The notes: generated from the sequence alone by a model not told the origin. A DNA stretch of 64,000 nucleotides from Kitasatospora sp. NBC_01250 (GCF_036226465.1 NZ_CP108476.1:3410001-3474000), one strand, 5' to 3'. Counted from the stretch's first letter, positions 50,672-59,910 are shown. A program made the numbers and translations.

Positions 50672-51178
50672 TCAGGGGATCACGATCACCGGGCGGTTGG
50701 CCCGCCGGGCGAGACGGCCCGAGACCGAACCGAAGAGGCGGCCGAGCAGGCCGTGCGTCGTACCGACCACGATCGCGTCGGCGGCGTACTCCTTCCCGAC
50801 CTCCTCGATCTCGTGACAGATGTCTCCGCCACGCTCGACCAGGATCCAGGGCACGCCGGACAGGAAGTCCGCACAGGCCAGCTCCAGGCCGAGCACCTCG
50901 GTGCGGTGGTCGGGCAGGTCGACGAAGACCGGTGGCTCACAGCCGGCCCAGACGGTGGCGGGCAGGCGGTTGGCCACGTGCACGATGACCAGGCCGCAGT
51001 GGGAGCGGCGGGCCATGCCCACCGCGTAGGCGAGTGCCCGCTCGCTGGAGAGCGAGCCGTCGAAGCCGACCACCACGCCGTGCTGGAAGGCCGGATCGCA
51101 CGGCCGGACCGGCTCGGACTGCACGTCGGGAGCCTGCCCGCCGAGCGGAACAGTCTGCTTGGAGTGCCGGGACTTCAC
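50672..51178 (-). CDS. Universal stress protein (UspA family)
   Basis: A 168-aa single Usp domain. Strand 1 is GVVVGFDGSLSSERALAYA, and the nucleotide-binding glycines lie in VVGTTHGLLGRLFGSVSGR. The end NRPVIVIP is typical. I place the start at GTG 51178, where GGAGG lies 4 nt upstream. A longer reading from ATG 51439 adds ~87 residues whose codons are much less G/C-biased at third positions, so it may be untranslated leader. It stands alone between two gaps, convergent with the dehydrogenase. Confidence 0.8.
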   Translation of the reverse strand: MKSRHSKQTVPLGGQAPDVQSEPVRPCDPAFQHGVVVGFDGSLSSERALAYAVGMARRSHCGLVIVHVANRLPATVWAGCEPPVFVDLPDHRTEVLGLELACADFLSGVPWILVERGGDICHEIEEVGKEYAADAIVVGTTHGLLGRLFGSVSGRLARRANRPVIVIP

Positions 51179-51847
51179 GTCGCCTCCACCATTCTGACCG
51201 GCGCCAGGTGCGGTACCGGCGCCATCCGAACCCCCCGCCGCAGCGGCCGCCGACTCCTCGCGACGCTGCCGTGGCTTGGGCCAAACCCGGCGCGCCCTTG
51301 CACCACCGGGACGTGACTGCGGTGTCGGCGGGGACTGCCGACACCAGGTGGAATCGGGCAGCGAATCCGTGGAGGAGAAATCCGCCGCGCCGAGAATGCG
51401 GAACGGGTCCGCAGATCGCGGAGACTCAAAACCGGCCATGAATCGAGACTCTTCGAGTGAGATGGGCCGACAGGAAGGACAGCGCTGCCCAGGCGGCAGG
51501 CCATTCATTGGCACGTGGTCGGTTGTGGCCGAGCGGCACCGTAAGTGACCTGTTCCTTTCAGAGTACGACGGGGGAGCGTAGTCGCCCAGCCATTGCGGC
51601 AAGGTATGACAATGATCCCGCTAATGGCAGCGGCGCGAGGTAATCAGCACGCGCCCCGCAGCAGCCAGATCACGCCCCGCCCTCGCGTGGTTCCCAGGAG
51701 CTTGCCTGACGGAGTCTGCCGATGCAACAGGTCGACCACAGACCAGAGGCACGAACTTCGGGGACCCCTGGGGTTGATGAGATGAATGTGGTGCCTGAGG
51801 CCTCCACCAGGCAGGCACGCTTCCTCCTGGCAGTCCGCACTGGCAGC
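51179..51847. promoter_or_regulatory. Divergent region between usp and the HAD gene
   Basis: This ~670-bp region includes the possible longer Usp N-terminus (51179-51439) and then an AT-richer part (51540-51660) that should contain both promoters. I cannot name specific elements. Confidence 0.4.
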
Positions 51848-52763
51848 ATGCACGCCATGCCGCTGTTACTGCTCGATCTGGACAACACCCTGCTCCCGCG
51901 CGACGCCGCCTTCCAGGCCTGGGCCGCAGGCTTTCTCGGAGAGTTCGGGCTCCCCCCCCGGCGACGTGGGGTGGCTCACCGTCATGGACGGCGGCGGCTA
52001 CGTCCCGCGGAGCACGGTGCTGGGTGCCACCCGGCGGCGTTACGGCCTCGACCTGTCCCTGGACAGCCTCCTCACCCACTACAGGAGGGGGATGAACTCC
52101 CACATCAGCTGCCCCGGCGACCACCTGCGGGCGCTGCGCGCCGCCCGGGCGGCAGGCTGGACGATCGCCATCGTGAGCAACGGCGGGACCACCGCTCAGT
52201 TGGCGAAGATCCGCCGGACCGGGCTCGGTTCGCTGGTCGACGCCTGGGTGGTGTCGGAGGAGGCCGGCTGCGCCAAGCCGGACCCGCTGATCTTCGAGAC
52301 GGCGGCACAGCGCTGCGGCATCGACCTCGCGACCGACTGGACCGCCGACGCCTGGGTGATCGGCGACCACGCTCCCGCGGACATCGCCGGCGCCGCCGCG
52401 GCGGGCCTGCGGAGCGTCTGGCTGCACCACGGCCGCCCGTGGTCCGAGCAGGCCTACCGGCCCACGCACAGCGCCGCGACGCTGCCGGAGGCCGTCGCCC
52501 TGGTCCTGGCCGAGGGAGCGGCCGTACCGGCGGCAGCAGCGGCCGCACCGAACGACGCACAGAGGAAGGGGAAGGGGAAGGGGAGCGCCCAGGCAGCCGG
52601 CGCCGCTCGGCAGGCCGAGAAGGCCGGACAGTGGGCCGAGAAGGCCGGCCAGTGGGCCGAAGGGGCCGAGGAGGTCGGCGGGCCCGCCCTGGTGCCGCTC
52701 GAGCGGCTGGCCGGGCGCGACAGCCCGGCGGCCGCCGCGGCGATCGCCGTCACCGTCGGCTGA
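51848..52763 (+). pseudogene. HAD-superfamily hydrolase, frameshifted at a C8 run, with a TTA codon
   Basis: About 304 codons if intact. HAD motif I DLDNTLL sits just after the start. Motif II (IVSNGG), the motif III lysine (AKPDP) and motif IV (IGDHAPADIAGA) are in a different frame. The break lies at an 8-C run (51952-51959): seven Cs would join EFGLPP directly to GDVGWLTV. ATG 51848 or 51857 starts the N-terminal part, and TTA at 51866-51868 encodes Leu. The C-terminus has a KGKGKG patch and a repeated EKAGQWA. It may be a sequencing error, a slippery tract, or a true pseudogene. Confidence 0.8.
52615..52662 (+). repeat. 24-bp tandem repeat in the HAD gene tail
   Basis: Two copies encoding EKAGQWA (GAGAAGGCCGGACAGTGGGC, then the same with GGCCAG). 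Coiled-coil-like content follows. It suggests slippage growth of the tail. Confidence 0.6.
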
Positions 52764-53718
52764 CCCGCGGCAGCCGTTCGACTGTGGACGGAGAAAAACG
52801 AGCGCCGCGGGACGCGGGCGACGTTCGAGTGCGGAAGCGCGCACAGCGATGGGCGGCTCTACGGAGCGCGGCAGGACGCCCTCGGAATGAGCGTCAGGGT
52901 AATCGTCCGCGTGGGGGCAGCGACTCTCTGCGACGGAGGAGGGCGAAGGGGATGGATAGGGAGGAGGGACGACGTCGAGTGGTTATTCGTATTACTGTCA
53001 GTTCGGCTACAGAGATCATGGCGCGCATGATTGATCCATCGGGAAATAGTGATCCGATATCCGGAGTCGCCCACGGCGTCCGGCGGGAATTCCACCGGAA
53101 TCGCCGCCCGCGGGCCACCTGCCGCCGAAGGCACCAGCCGCCGGCCCACTCGGCTGCACCATCCCGGCGCCGACGGCCGGCCTGTCGGCAACCCCACCGA
53201 TCGCTCGCCCGACCGCCCCGCCGCCGGCCCCGCGACCCCGGAGGCGCGTGGCCTGTTCGAGCCGGCTCCGGCGGCCCCCGGACAAGCCGGATCATCGGTG
53301 AAGCGGCGCTCCGACCGGCGGCGATCGCCCGACCGACCGGGCCCGGCAGCAGAACGGGGCGCTCGTCACCGGTCCGCAAGGCGCACGCGGACACTGCACG
53401 CCCCAACTCCGCAACGCCTGTTTTCAGTCAGTTTTGGGCCGAGCGACTGAGGTTGGAGATACCTCCAGCCGACGACGCCTCAGGAGGTCAACGATCCGCT
53501 CCTCGCAGGGATCCGCCGTACCGCAACCAGCCACCCGCGTGCCCGCCCCCTTCCCAGAGGGGTCGACGGGTGCCACGCTTCGTGATCGAATGCATCACGC
53601 CAAATTGCCATGTCGACATAGCGTCGGATGGTGAACTTGTCACAACGGCGACGGTGCACCCACTAGATTCGATCTTGTTGAGCAGTGCCGCATCACCACA
53701 CCACACCACCGAGGGGGC
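52764..53718. promoter_or_regulatory. Long adpA upstream region with an AdpA-like box
   Basis: 955 bp, no gene supported; the ORFs in it have poor codon bias. Long adpA leaders are usual in this family. On the minus strand TGGCGTGATG at 53593-53602 matches the AdpA consensus TGGCSNGWWY at nine of ten positions, consistent with autoregulation. Local AT-rich patches (52980-53060 and 53590-53700) mark likely promoters. Confidence 0.5.
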
Positions 53719-56655
53719 TTGGGCGCCTTGAACAGGGTGAGCAGGAGCGAGACAGGTCCTGACAGCGGCCAGTCCCCGGCCGGCCATGTTGGCCACGCAC
53801 CGAGAGGTGCGGCCCCGCTCGCCCCGTCGGCTTCGCTCACCCCGCCGGCGGTCGCGCCCCGCTCCCCGTCCTCGCCCCGTCTCCCCCTCGTCTCCGGCGG
53901 CAGTGGGGCCGAGCGGAACCGGACGGCTCGTCAGGAGCCCTCCGGTCGTCAGCAGTCCTTCGGCGAGGCCTTCCCCGGCCGACCGGAGGCGCTGCTCTTC
54001 GCCGTCCAGCAGGCGGCGGCCACGGCCAGGACGACGAGCGCGGGTGCGGTGGCCGGGATCGGCCTGGGACGCGGTGTGGCATCAGGTCCGATCGGTGGCT
54101 CGAACGAAGGCGGCGTCCTGGGCGGACACCCTGTCAGCTCCGGCCTCGGCGGCGCTTCCGCGCTCGGCGGCGGCCTCGGTGGACCGCTGGGGCCGACCGG
54201 CCACGGCGGGTTGGGCAATCCGGCCCCGGGCGGCCCGAACGGGCTGGGCGGCAGTGGGCTCGGCGGCTTGGGGGGCAGTGCTTTGGGGGGCAGTGCTTTG
54301 GGGGGCAGTGGCTTGGGGGCCGGCGGGTTGAGCGGGAACGGCTTGGGGGGCAACGGACTTGGTGGCGGAGCGCTGAGCGGCAGCGGCGCGAGCGGCGGTG
54401 CGCTGGGCGGAACGCCCGGCCTCGGCACGGCCGGCGGCTCCGGTGCACCCGCCGTCAGCGTCGCACCGCGCAAGCTCGCCGGGCGGCGACGGCGTGAGAC
54501 CGTCGCCGTGCTGATCTTCAGCGGGGCACCGATCTTCGAGAGCTCCATCCCGCTCTCGGTCTTCGGCGTCGACCGCCAGGACGCGGGTGTGCCGCGCTAC
54601 CGGCTGCTGGTCTGCGCGGGCGAGGACGGACCGCTGACCACCACGGGTGGGGTGACCCTGACCGCCCCGTTCGGCCTGGAGGCACTGGCCAGGGCCGGCA
54701 CCATCGTGGTGCCCGCATGGCGCTCGATCTCGCAGCCGCCGCCGGTGGAGGCGATCGCCGCCCTGCGCAAGGCCCATCACGAGGGCGCGCGGATCATCGG
54801 ACTCTGCACCGGCGCCTTCGTCCTGGCCGCCGCCGGGCTCCTGGACGGACGGCCCGCGACCACCCACTGGATGTACGCGCCGACGCTCGCCAAGCGGTAC
54901 CCGCGGGTGCACGTCGATCCGCGCGAACTCTTCGTCGACGACGGCGACGTGCTGACCTCGGCGGGCACCGCGGCCGGCATCGACCTGTGCCTGCACGTGG
55001 TCCGCAGCGATCACGGCGCCGAGGCCGCCAACGCCCTGGCCCGCCGCCTGGTGGTGCCCAACCGGCGCAGCGGGGGCGGTCAGGCCCAGTACATCGATCA
55101 GTCATTACCAGAAGAGATCGGCAACGACCCGCTCGCCGAGGTGGTGACCTGGGCGCTGGAGAACCTCAACCAGCAGTTCGACGTCGAGGTGCTGGCGGCA
55201 CGCGCGTACATGAGCCGGCGGACCTTCGACCGGCGGTTCCGCACGCTCACCGGCAGCGCGCCGCTGCAGTGGCTGATCACCCAGCGGGTGTTGCAGGCAC
55301 AGCGGCTGCTGGAGACCTCCGAGCTCTCGGTCGACGACGTCGCCCGGCGCTGCGGGTTCCGCTCGCCGGTCGCGCTGCGCGGGCACTTCCGCCGCCAGCT
55401 CGGCGTCTCACCGGCCGCCTACCGGACCAGCTACCGGGCTCGCCGCCCGGGGCCCGGCCCGGTGGTCGGCGTGCCCGCACAGGGCGGGTCGGCCGAGCGC
55501 GGCGGTGACCGCGCTGCCGAGCGGGCGACGGGAACCACCGGCGGACCGGGAGCCCCGGCCGTCGGTGCGGGTTTCGGCGGCGGTACCGGCGTGGGCGGCG
55601 CCACGGGCGTCGGGGTCTCCGGCGCTGTCGGTGTCGCCGGCACTCCCGGCGGGACGGCGGCACCGGCCGGGGGCTTCACGGCTGTCGGCGGCGCGGCGGC
55701 GTCCGGCGGTGCCCTGGGCGGCAGCGTCGGCGGCGGCGTCGGCGGTGCGGGCGGCGGATCCGCGGGACCGGGGGCCGCGGCCCCCGGGACGCCCGGCAGT
55801 CCGGTCGGCGCCACCGGCCCGCTCGCCGCGGGCGGCGCCGGTGCGGCCGGGAAGGGTGCTGGGAAGAGCGCGGGGAAGGGCTACGGCGGACTGCCGCCCG
55901 GCCACGGAGCGGCCGACAGCGGCGCGGTCCAGGGCCCGGCGGGAACCGGCGCTCCCCGGGGCACCGGTCGGCCGGGCGTGAACGGGTCGGCCGCGACCGG
56001 GCGGGGACTGCCGCCCGGCGCGCTGCCGCCTCCGGGCAAGAACCGGATACGGCCGCTGGTTCCGCCGCAGCCCGGTCCGGCCACCCGACGTGGTCCGGCC
56101 GGTCCGCCGCGACCGGTCGAGCACGCGGTGGCGGAGGACGGCCACTCGCAGCCGAGCGCTCGGGGCACCGGCGGCGGGCATCGCACCGAGCGCCCGGCAG
56201 TGGACCGCTCGGCGGCTGACCGGTCGGCAGTGGACCGGTCGAAGGTGGACCGCTCGGCCACGGACCGGCTCGCAGCCGAGCGGGCTGCGGCAGAGCGGAG
56301 CGGCCGGGCCGTGCCCGGTGGTCGGGCGGCCGGGGTGACCGGCGCGTCCGGCGGTCCAGGGCCGGCCGACGGTGGCACTCGGCCGACAGCTGGTCGCGGC
56401 ACGGCCGATCACGCGGACCGCCCCGGGCTGTCGGGCAGTCAGCGGCCCGCCGCTCGGGGCGCCGGGTACGGCCTGCCGAACCCGGCGGCCCGTCCTGGCG
56501 GCGCGTTCACCGGGGAGACCGCTCCGGGTGGGTCGGAGCAGCGCCGGGCCCAGCCGTCGGCGGGCACGCCGTCCCGACGGGACCTCACCGATGCCATGGA
56601 GGCGATGGACGCCATGGACGCGGTGGACACCGGGGCCGACAGCGCGGCCGAGTAG
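53719..56655 (+). CDS. adpA: AdpA-type master regulator with long low-complexity extensions and a TTA codon
   Basis: The frame is 978 codons, against ~400 for typical AdpA. Residues ~255-440 are the DJ-1/PfpI-like domain (VAVLIFSGAPIFESSIPLS, GLCTGAFVLAAAGLLDGR) and ~475-580 the AraC/XylS DNA-binding domain with two helix-turn-helices, both close to known AdpA. TTA at 55105-55107 (Leu in QSLPEE) lies between them. Upstream are ~250 residues, mostly Gly/Leu/Ser repeats; downstream are ~400 Gly/Ala/Pro and DRSA residues. TTG 53719, TTG 53728 and GTG 53737 are candidate starts; the true start could lie inside the repeat tract. orn follows. Confidence 0.85.
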   Translation: MGALNRVSRSETGPDSGQSPAGHVGHAPRGAAPLAPSASLTPPAVAPRSPSSPRLPLVSGGSGAERNRTARQEPSGRQQSFGEAFPGRPEALLFAVQQAAATARTTSAGAVAGIGLGRGVASGPIGGSNEGGVLGGHPVSSGLGGASALGGGLGGPLGPTGHGGLGNPAPGGPNGLGGSGLGGLGGSALGGSALGGSGLGAGGLSGNGLGGNGLGGGALSGSGASGGALGGTPGLGTAGGSGAPAVSVAPRKLAGRRRRETVAVLIFSGAPIFESSIPLSVFGVDRQDAGVPRYRLLVCAGEDGPLTTTGGVTLTAPFGLEALARAGTIVVPAWRSISQPPPVEAIAALRKAHHEGARIIGLCTGAFVLAAAGLLDGRPATTHWMYAPTLAKRYPRVHVDPRELFVDDGDVLTSAGTAAGIDLCLHVVRSDHGAEAANALARRLVVPNRRSGGGQAQYIDQSLPEEIGNDPLAEVVTWALENLNQQFDVEVLAARAYMSRRTFDRRFRTLTGSAPLQWLITQRVLQAQRLLETSELSVDDVARRCGFRSPVALRGHFRRQLGVSPAAYRTSYRARRPGPGPVVGVPAQGGSAERGGDRAAERATGTTGGPGAPAVGAGFGGGTGVGGATGVGVSGAVGVAGTPGGTAAPAGGFTAVGGAAASGGALGGSVGGGVGGAGGGSAGPGAAAPGTPGSPVGATGPLAAGGAGAAGKGAGKSAGKGYGGLPPGHGAADSGAVQGPAGTGAPRGTGRPGVNGSAATGRGLPPGALPPPGKNRIRPLVPPQPGPATRRGPAGPPRPVEHAVAEDGHSQPSARGTGGGHRTERPAVDRSAADRSAVDRSKVDRSATDRLAAERAAAERSGRAVPGGRAAGVTGASGGPGPADGGTRPTAGRGTADHADRPGLSGSQRPAARGAGYGLPNPAARPGGAFTGETAPGGSEQRRAQPSAGTPSRRDLTDAMEAMDAMDAVDTGADSAAE
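54268..54312 (+). repeat. 15-bp tandem repeats in the adpA N-terminal extension
   Basis: Three copies of TTGGGGGGCAGTGCT encode GGSAL-type units. They lie within the larger glycine-rich tract (~54160-54440). Confidence 0.8.
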
Positions 56656-57108
56656 GGCCTGTCCGACGGTTCACGTCGGATCGGTGGACGGCTCCGCCGG
56701 GGCACCTCCCGACCGAAGGGTCAGGGAGGTGCCCCGGCGGATACCTGAGGGCGGAGAGCCGAGGGCTGAGAGCAGGATGCCCGGCCTCACCCGCCCGGCG
56801 GCTGCACGCGAGAAGTCCCGGTCGGCCGACGGGCGAGCCCCCGGGACGGGAAGGCGTACGGTGCTCGGCCCGGAGGGGGCCGGGCACGGCGTCCCGTCGG
56901 CCCCTGCAAGCGGCCCGGGCGGGGGGCCGGTTGAGCAGGTGTCCGAGCCGGGGAGCCTCTCGGTGACCCGGCCCGCGGATTCCGGGCGCGGCCCCGCGCC
57001 CGGATGTGCGCCGGCCGGCCCGGCGGGTGCGGCAACGGGAACGGCAACGGCAACGATGGCGGTACTGGTGCTGCCCGCGCGGTGGGCTTGCACCGTAGGG
57101 TGAGTCAT
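56656..57108. other. Intergenic region between adpA and orn
   Basis: 453 bp, without a supported gene. It starts with a strong terminator-like hairpin and ends in the orn promoter area (TAGGGT at 57096-57101). Confidence 0.5.
56694..56740 (+). terminator. Terminator-like hairpin after adpA
   Basis: 17-bp perfect arms (CCGCCGGGGCACCTCCC at 56694-56710, its complement at 56724-56740) around a short loop that can pair further. It lacks a T run but is the expected GC-rich form of actinomycete terminators, 39 bp after the adpA stop. Confidence 0.75.
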
Positions 57109-57711
57109 GTGAACGACCGTTTGGTATGGATCGACTGTGAAATGACCGGCCTCGACCTCGAGCGCGATGCGCTGATCGAGGTGGCCGCGCTGGTCACCGA
57201 CTCCGAGCTCAACATCCTCGGCGAGGGCGTGGACGTCGTGATCCGCCCGCCGCAGGAGGCGCTCGTGACCATGCCGGAGGTGGTACGCGAGATGCACACC
57301 TCCTCCGGCCTGCTCGACGAGCTCGCGGACGGGGTGACGCTGGCCGAGGCCGAGCAGCTGGTGCTCGACTACGTCCGCCAGCACGCCCCGGAGGCCGGGC
57401 GGACCCCGCTGTGCGGCAACTCCGTGGCCACCGACCGCGGGTTCCTCTCCCGGGACATGCCGGCCCTGGAGGGGCACCTGCACTACCGGATCGTGGACGT
57501 CTCCTCGATCAAGGAGCTGGCCCGCCGCTGGTACCCGAAGGCGTACTACAACAGCCCCCCGAAGGGCGGCAGTCACCGGGCGCTGGCGGACATCCGGGAG
57601 AGCATCGCCGAACTGCGGTACTACCGCGAGGCGGTGTTCGTCCCGCAGCCCGGCCCGGACGGTGACGCGGCCCGCGAGATCGCGGCCAAGTACCAGCAGT
57701 CGTCGGACTGA
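57109..57711 (+). CDS. orn: Oligoribonuclease Orn
   Basis: A 200-aa DEDDh 3'-5' exoribonuclease that clears 2-5-nt RNA oligomers and pGpG, thus completing c-di-GMP turnover. Catalytic residues are visible: Asp9 and Glu11 in WIDCEMTGL, Asp in NSVATDRGF, and the HxxxD in SHRALADI. The C-terminal half matches [18 protein letters not shown] and relatives. GTG at 57109 is preferred; GTG 57100 is in frame. In Streptomyces orn lies next to adpA, and that linkage is kept here. Confidence 0.94.
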   Translation: MNDRLVWIDCEMTGLDLERDALIEVAALVTDSELNILGEGVDVVIRPPQEALVTMPEVVREMHTSSGLLDELADGVTLAEAEQLVLDYVRQHAPEAGRTPLCGNSVATDRGFLSRDMPALEGHLHYRIVDVSSIKELARRWYPKAYYNSPPKGGSHRALADIRESIAELRYYREAVFVPQPGPDGDAAREIAAKYQQSSD

Positions 57712-57871
57712 ACCCCGGCGTCCGCCCGTCCCGGCGCCGGCGTTGTGGCCCAGGTCACCTCCGGCGCCGGCCACCGCCGCCCACCTGGGCGGGCACGGAA
57801 ACCCTGGCGCGAGCACCCTCTCGGATCCTGTAGAGTTCTTCCTGTCAGCGCGGGAACGCGCAAGACAGATG

Positions 57872-57947
57872 GTGGGTGTAGCTCAGTTGGTAGAGCACCT
57901 GGTTGTGGTCCAGGTGGCCGCGGGTTCGAGTCCCGTCACTCACCCCA
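57872..57947 (+). tRNA. tRNA-His (GTG)
   Basis: Acceptor arms GTGGGTG (57872-57878) and CACTCAC (57937-57943) pair with a G-T at one position. The anticodon arm is CCTGG-TTGTGGT-CCAGG with anticodon GTG at 57905-57907. CCA is encoded at 57945-57947, and C73 pairs with G-1 at 57871, a histidine tRNA hallmark. A -10-like TAGAGT is at 57831-57836. Confidence 0.97.
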
Positions 57948-57952
57948 TCAGT

Positions 57953-57988
57953 TGAGGGCCTGATCTCCAGTCGGAGATCAGGCCCTCA
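57953..57988 (+). terminator. tRNA-His terminator
   Basis: A 16-bp perfect stem (TGAGGGCCTGATCTCC with its complement) and loop AGTC lie directly after the tRNA. A modest T-rich tail follows. Confidence 0.9.
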
Positions 57989-58068
57989 GTCGTTTCCGGG
58001 CGGCCGGGCGGAGAGCAGTCGCAGGACCCCCCTGCCGCGACAGGCTACCGGCAAGTAACATAGCGCCC

Positions 58069-58515
58069 ATGACGACACCCACGATCGGCCAGCTGCTCGC
58101 CTCCACCGTCCCGATGGCCCGGACGCTGAACCTGGAGTACCTGGAGACGACCCCCGAGCGGGCGGTGCTGCGCCTGCCGGACCAGCCGGACTTCCACAAC
58201 CACGTGGGCGGCCCGCACGCCGGTGCGATGTTCACGCTGGGCGAGTCGGCCAGCGGGTGCATCGTGCTGGCGGCCTTCGGCGACCAGCTCTCGCGGGCCG
58301 TGCCGCTCGCGGTCAGCGCGCAGATCGCCTACAAGAAGCTGGCGAAGGGCGAGGTGACCGCGACCGCGACGCTGGGGCGCCCGATCGCGGAGATCATCGC
58401 GGAGCTGGACGCGGGTCAGCGCCCGGAGTTCCCGGTCACGGTGGAGATCACCCGCGCGGACGGCGCGGTGACCGGCGAGATGAGCGTGCTCTGGACGCTG
58501 CGGCCCAACTCCTGA
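58069..58515 (+). CDS. Hotdog-fold thioesterase-like protein (DUF4442/PaaI-like)
   Basis: A 148-aa protein of single hotdog-fold size. The core helix is in GGPHAGAMFTLGESASG, resembling PaaI/YiiD thioesterases; the catalytic Asp of PaaI is not obvious, though HNHVGGPH fits. Expected substrates are acyl-CoAs, but none is named by the sequence. The start at ATG 58069 has no ribosome site; the leader may be very short. It stands alone after tRNA-His. Confidence 0.8.
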   Translation: MTTPTIGQLLASTVPMARTLNLEYLETTPERAVLRLPDQPDFHNHVGGPHAGAMFTLGESASGCIVLAAFGDQLSRAVPLAVSAQIAYKKLAKGEVTATATLGRPIAEIIAELDAGQRPEFPVTVEITRADGAVTGEMSVLWTLRPNS

Positions 58516-58635
58516 GCCGCACAGGGCACTCGGGCACCGCGGGGCCGACCCGCGGGCGCCCCGCGCCGACCGCCCGCGGCGGCGCGCGCCCCCTCCCGCC
58601 GACTTGACGCCGGATCGGCTGGAAATCGACCTCGT

Positions 58636-58645
58636 TGGCGCGTTC
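58636..58645 (+). promoter_or_regulatory. Perfect AdpA consensus site
   Basis: TGGCGCGTTC matches TGGCSNGWWY at all ten positions. It is 26 bp upstream of the assigned start of the LAxTG gene, a plausible but unproven operator. The motif is short, so chance matches are common in GC-rich DNA. Confidence 0.4.
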
Positions 58646-58671
58646 GGCCGTCCCTGGCGTCAGCCTTCCGC

Positions 58672-59910
58672 GTGACCTTCCGGCGGGTGGGCTCGTTCTC
58701 CCCTCACGTGCGAGCCAATCATCCGTTCCCCGCGCCCGAGCCGTCGTCTGCCTCGCGGTCGGCGGCGGTCCTGCCAGCACAGCGCGGGTTACGGAGCAGC
58801 CGGCGCTCGCCCGCCCGTGTCCTGGCGGCCGGTGGTGCGGTGCTGGCACAGGTCTGGGGTCTGGGGCTGGGATTCGGCGCCGGGCACGCCGCGGCCGTCG
58901 GCCCGCCGGCCGGACCGGTCCGGGCGGTCGAGCCCGCTCGCGCCGCGGCACCGGCCCAGGTGGTCAGGACGACCACGACCCGCGCGCGCGACACCGCCGC
59001 CTCGCCCGCCCGGCGCACGACGCACGGACCGGCGGCGAACGACCCGGCCACGGGCAGCGCGCCGGGCGGCGGCTCGGGAACCCCGCCGGCCGGGCTCACC
59101 GACGGGTCGACGCCGATCCGGGCCCCCGGCGCGGCGGATGCGGTCGAGCCGAACGGATCGGGCGTGCTCGGCTCGACCGGACTCGGCGAGGCCGCCGGCA
59201 CGGCGACCGGCACGGCCGTCGGCGCGACCGGCGGGACCGGGGACGTCAACCAGCTGCTGCACAGCCGGATCCGGGCCGGCGACCTGCCGTTGCCCGGGCA
59301 GGCGACGAAGGCGGTGCCCGACGCGTTCGCGATCGCGGGCGTCCTGCTCCCGTCCGTGCCGCCGCAGGGCCGCTCGCCGCAGGACGCGCGCTCGGGCGCG
59401 GGGGACGGGCAGTCCGCCGCGCAGACCGGCGTGACCGGTCGGGGCGGCGCGCTCCCCCGCCTGCCGCTGCCGCGCGGTGGGCTGCCGCCCACCGGAACGA
59501 CGACCCAGGGCCAGGGGGGCCTGGCGGATGGCTGGAGCACCGCCGCGCAGGCCCGGAGCGCGGGCGCCGCGGGCGGCTCCACCGGCGCCCGCGCGGGGAG
59601 CCCGACGGCCGACGGACTGTCCGGGCTCGCGGCCTCCGCGCACACGGTGGAGCTCACCGCCTCACGGGACGGCGGACGTTCGGCCTCCGTCGGCGGACCG
59701 AACACGACCGGCGGGGGCGCCGGAACCGGGGCAGCGGGCCGCGGCGGCTCGCGCCCGCCGGGCGGCACCGCGGCCGAAGGGGGCACCACGTCCGCCGAGC
59801 CGCTCGCGGCGACCGGCTCACAGGACGCGGTACTGATGCCGATCGCGGCCGGGCTGCTGCTGACGGGGGCCGCGATGTACAAGCACCGCGGACTGCCGCG
59901 CGGCCACTGA
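58672..59910 (+). CDS. Secreted Gly/Ala-rich protein with C-terminal LAxTG-type signal, TTA codon
   Basis: A 412-aa product. Basic residues plus a hydrophobic stretch (about residues 45-70: RVLAAGGAVLAQVWGLGLGF) resemble a signal peptide. The body is Gly/Ala/Thr-rich and unstructured. The end is LAATG (residue ~378), a hydrophobic helix (VLMPIAAGLLLTGAAMY) and basic KHRGLPRGH, the layout of a sortase substrate; streptomycete class E sortase recognises LAxTG. TTA at 58789-58791 would make it bldA-dependent. The start (GTG 58672) is uncertain. No sortase gene is next to it. Confidence 0.7.
   Translation: MTFRRVGSFSPHVRANHPFPAPEPSSASRSAAVLPAQRGLRSSRRSPARVLAAGGAVLAQVWGLGLGFGAGHAAAVGPPAGPVRAVEPARAAAPAQVVRTTTTRARDTAASPARRTTHGPAANDPATGSAPGGGSGTPPAGLTDGSTPIRAPGAADAVEPNGSGVLGSTGLGEAAGTATGTAVGATGGTGDVNQLLHSRIRAGDLPLPGQATKAVPDAFAIAGVLLPSVPPQGRSPQDARSGAGDGQSAAQTGVTGRGGALPRLPLPRGGLPPTGTTTQGQGGLADGWSTAAQARSAGAAGGSTGARAGSPTADGLSGLAASAHTVELTASRDGGRSASVGGPNTTGGGAGTGAAGRGGSRPPGGTAAEGGTTSAEPLAATGSQDAVLMPIAAGLLLTGAAMYKHRGLPRGH

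Noticed and set aside
52894..53450. Frames in the adpA upstream region
   Set aside because: Arginine/proline-rich, on both strands, with no supporting start or family; more likely leader DNA.
53949..54548. Proline-rich minus-strand frame opposite the adpA glycine tract
   Set aside because: The complement of Gly codons reads as Pro; it has no start context and the plus strand continues into AdpA.
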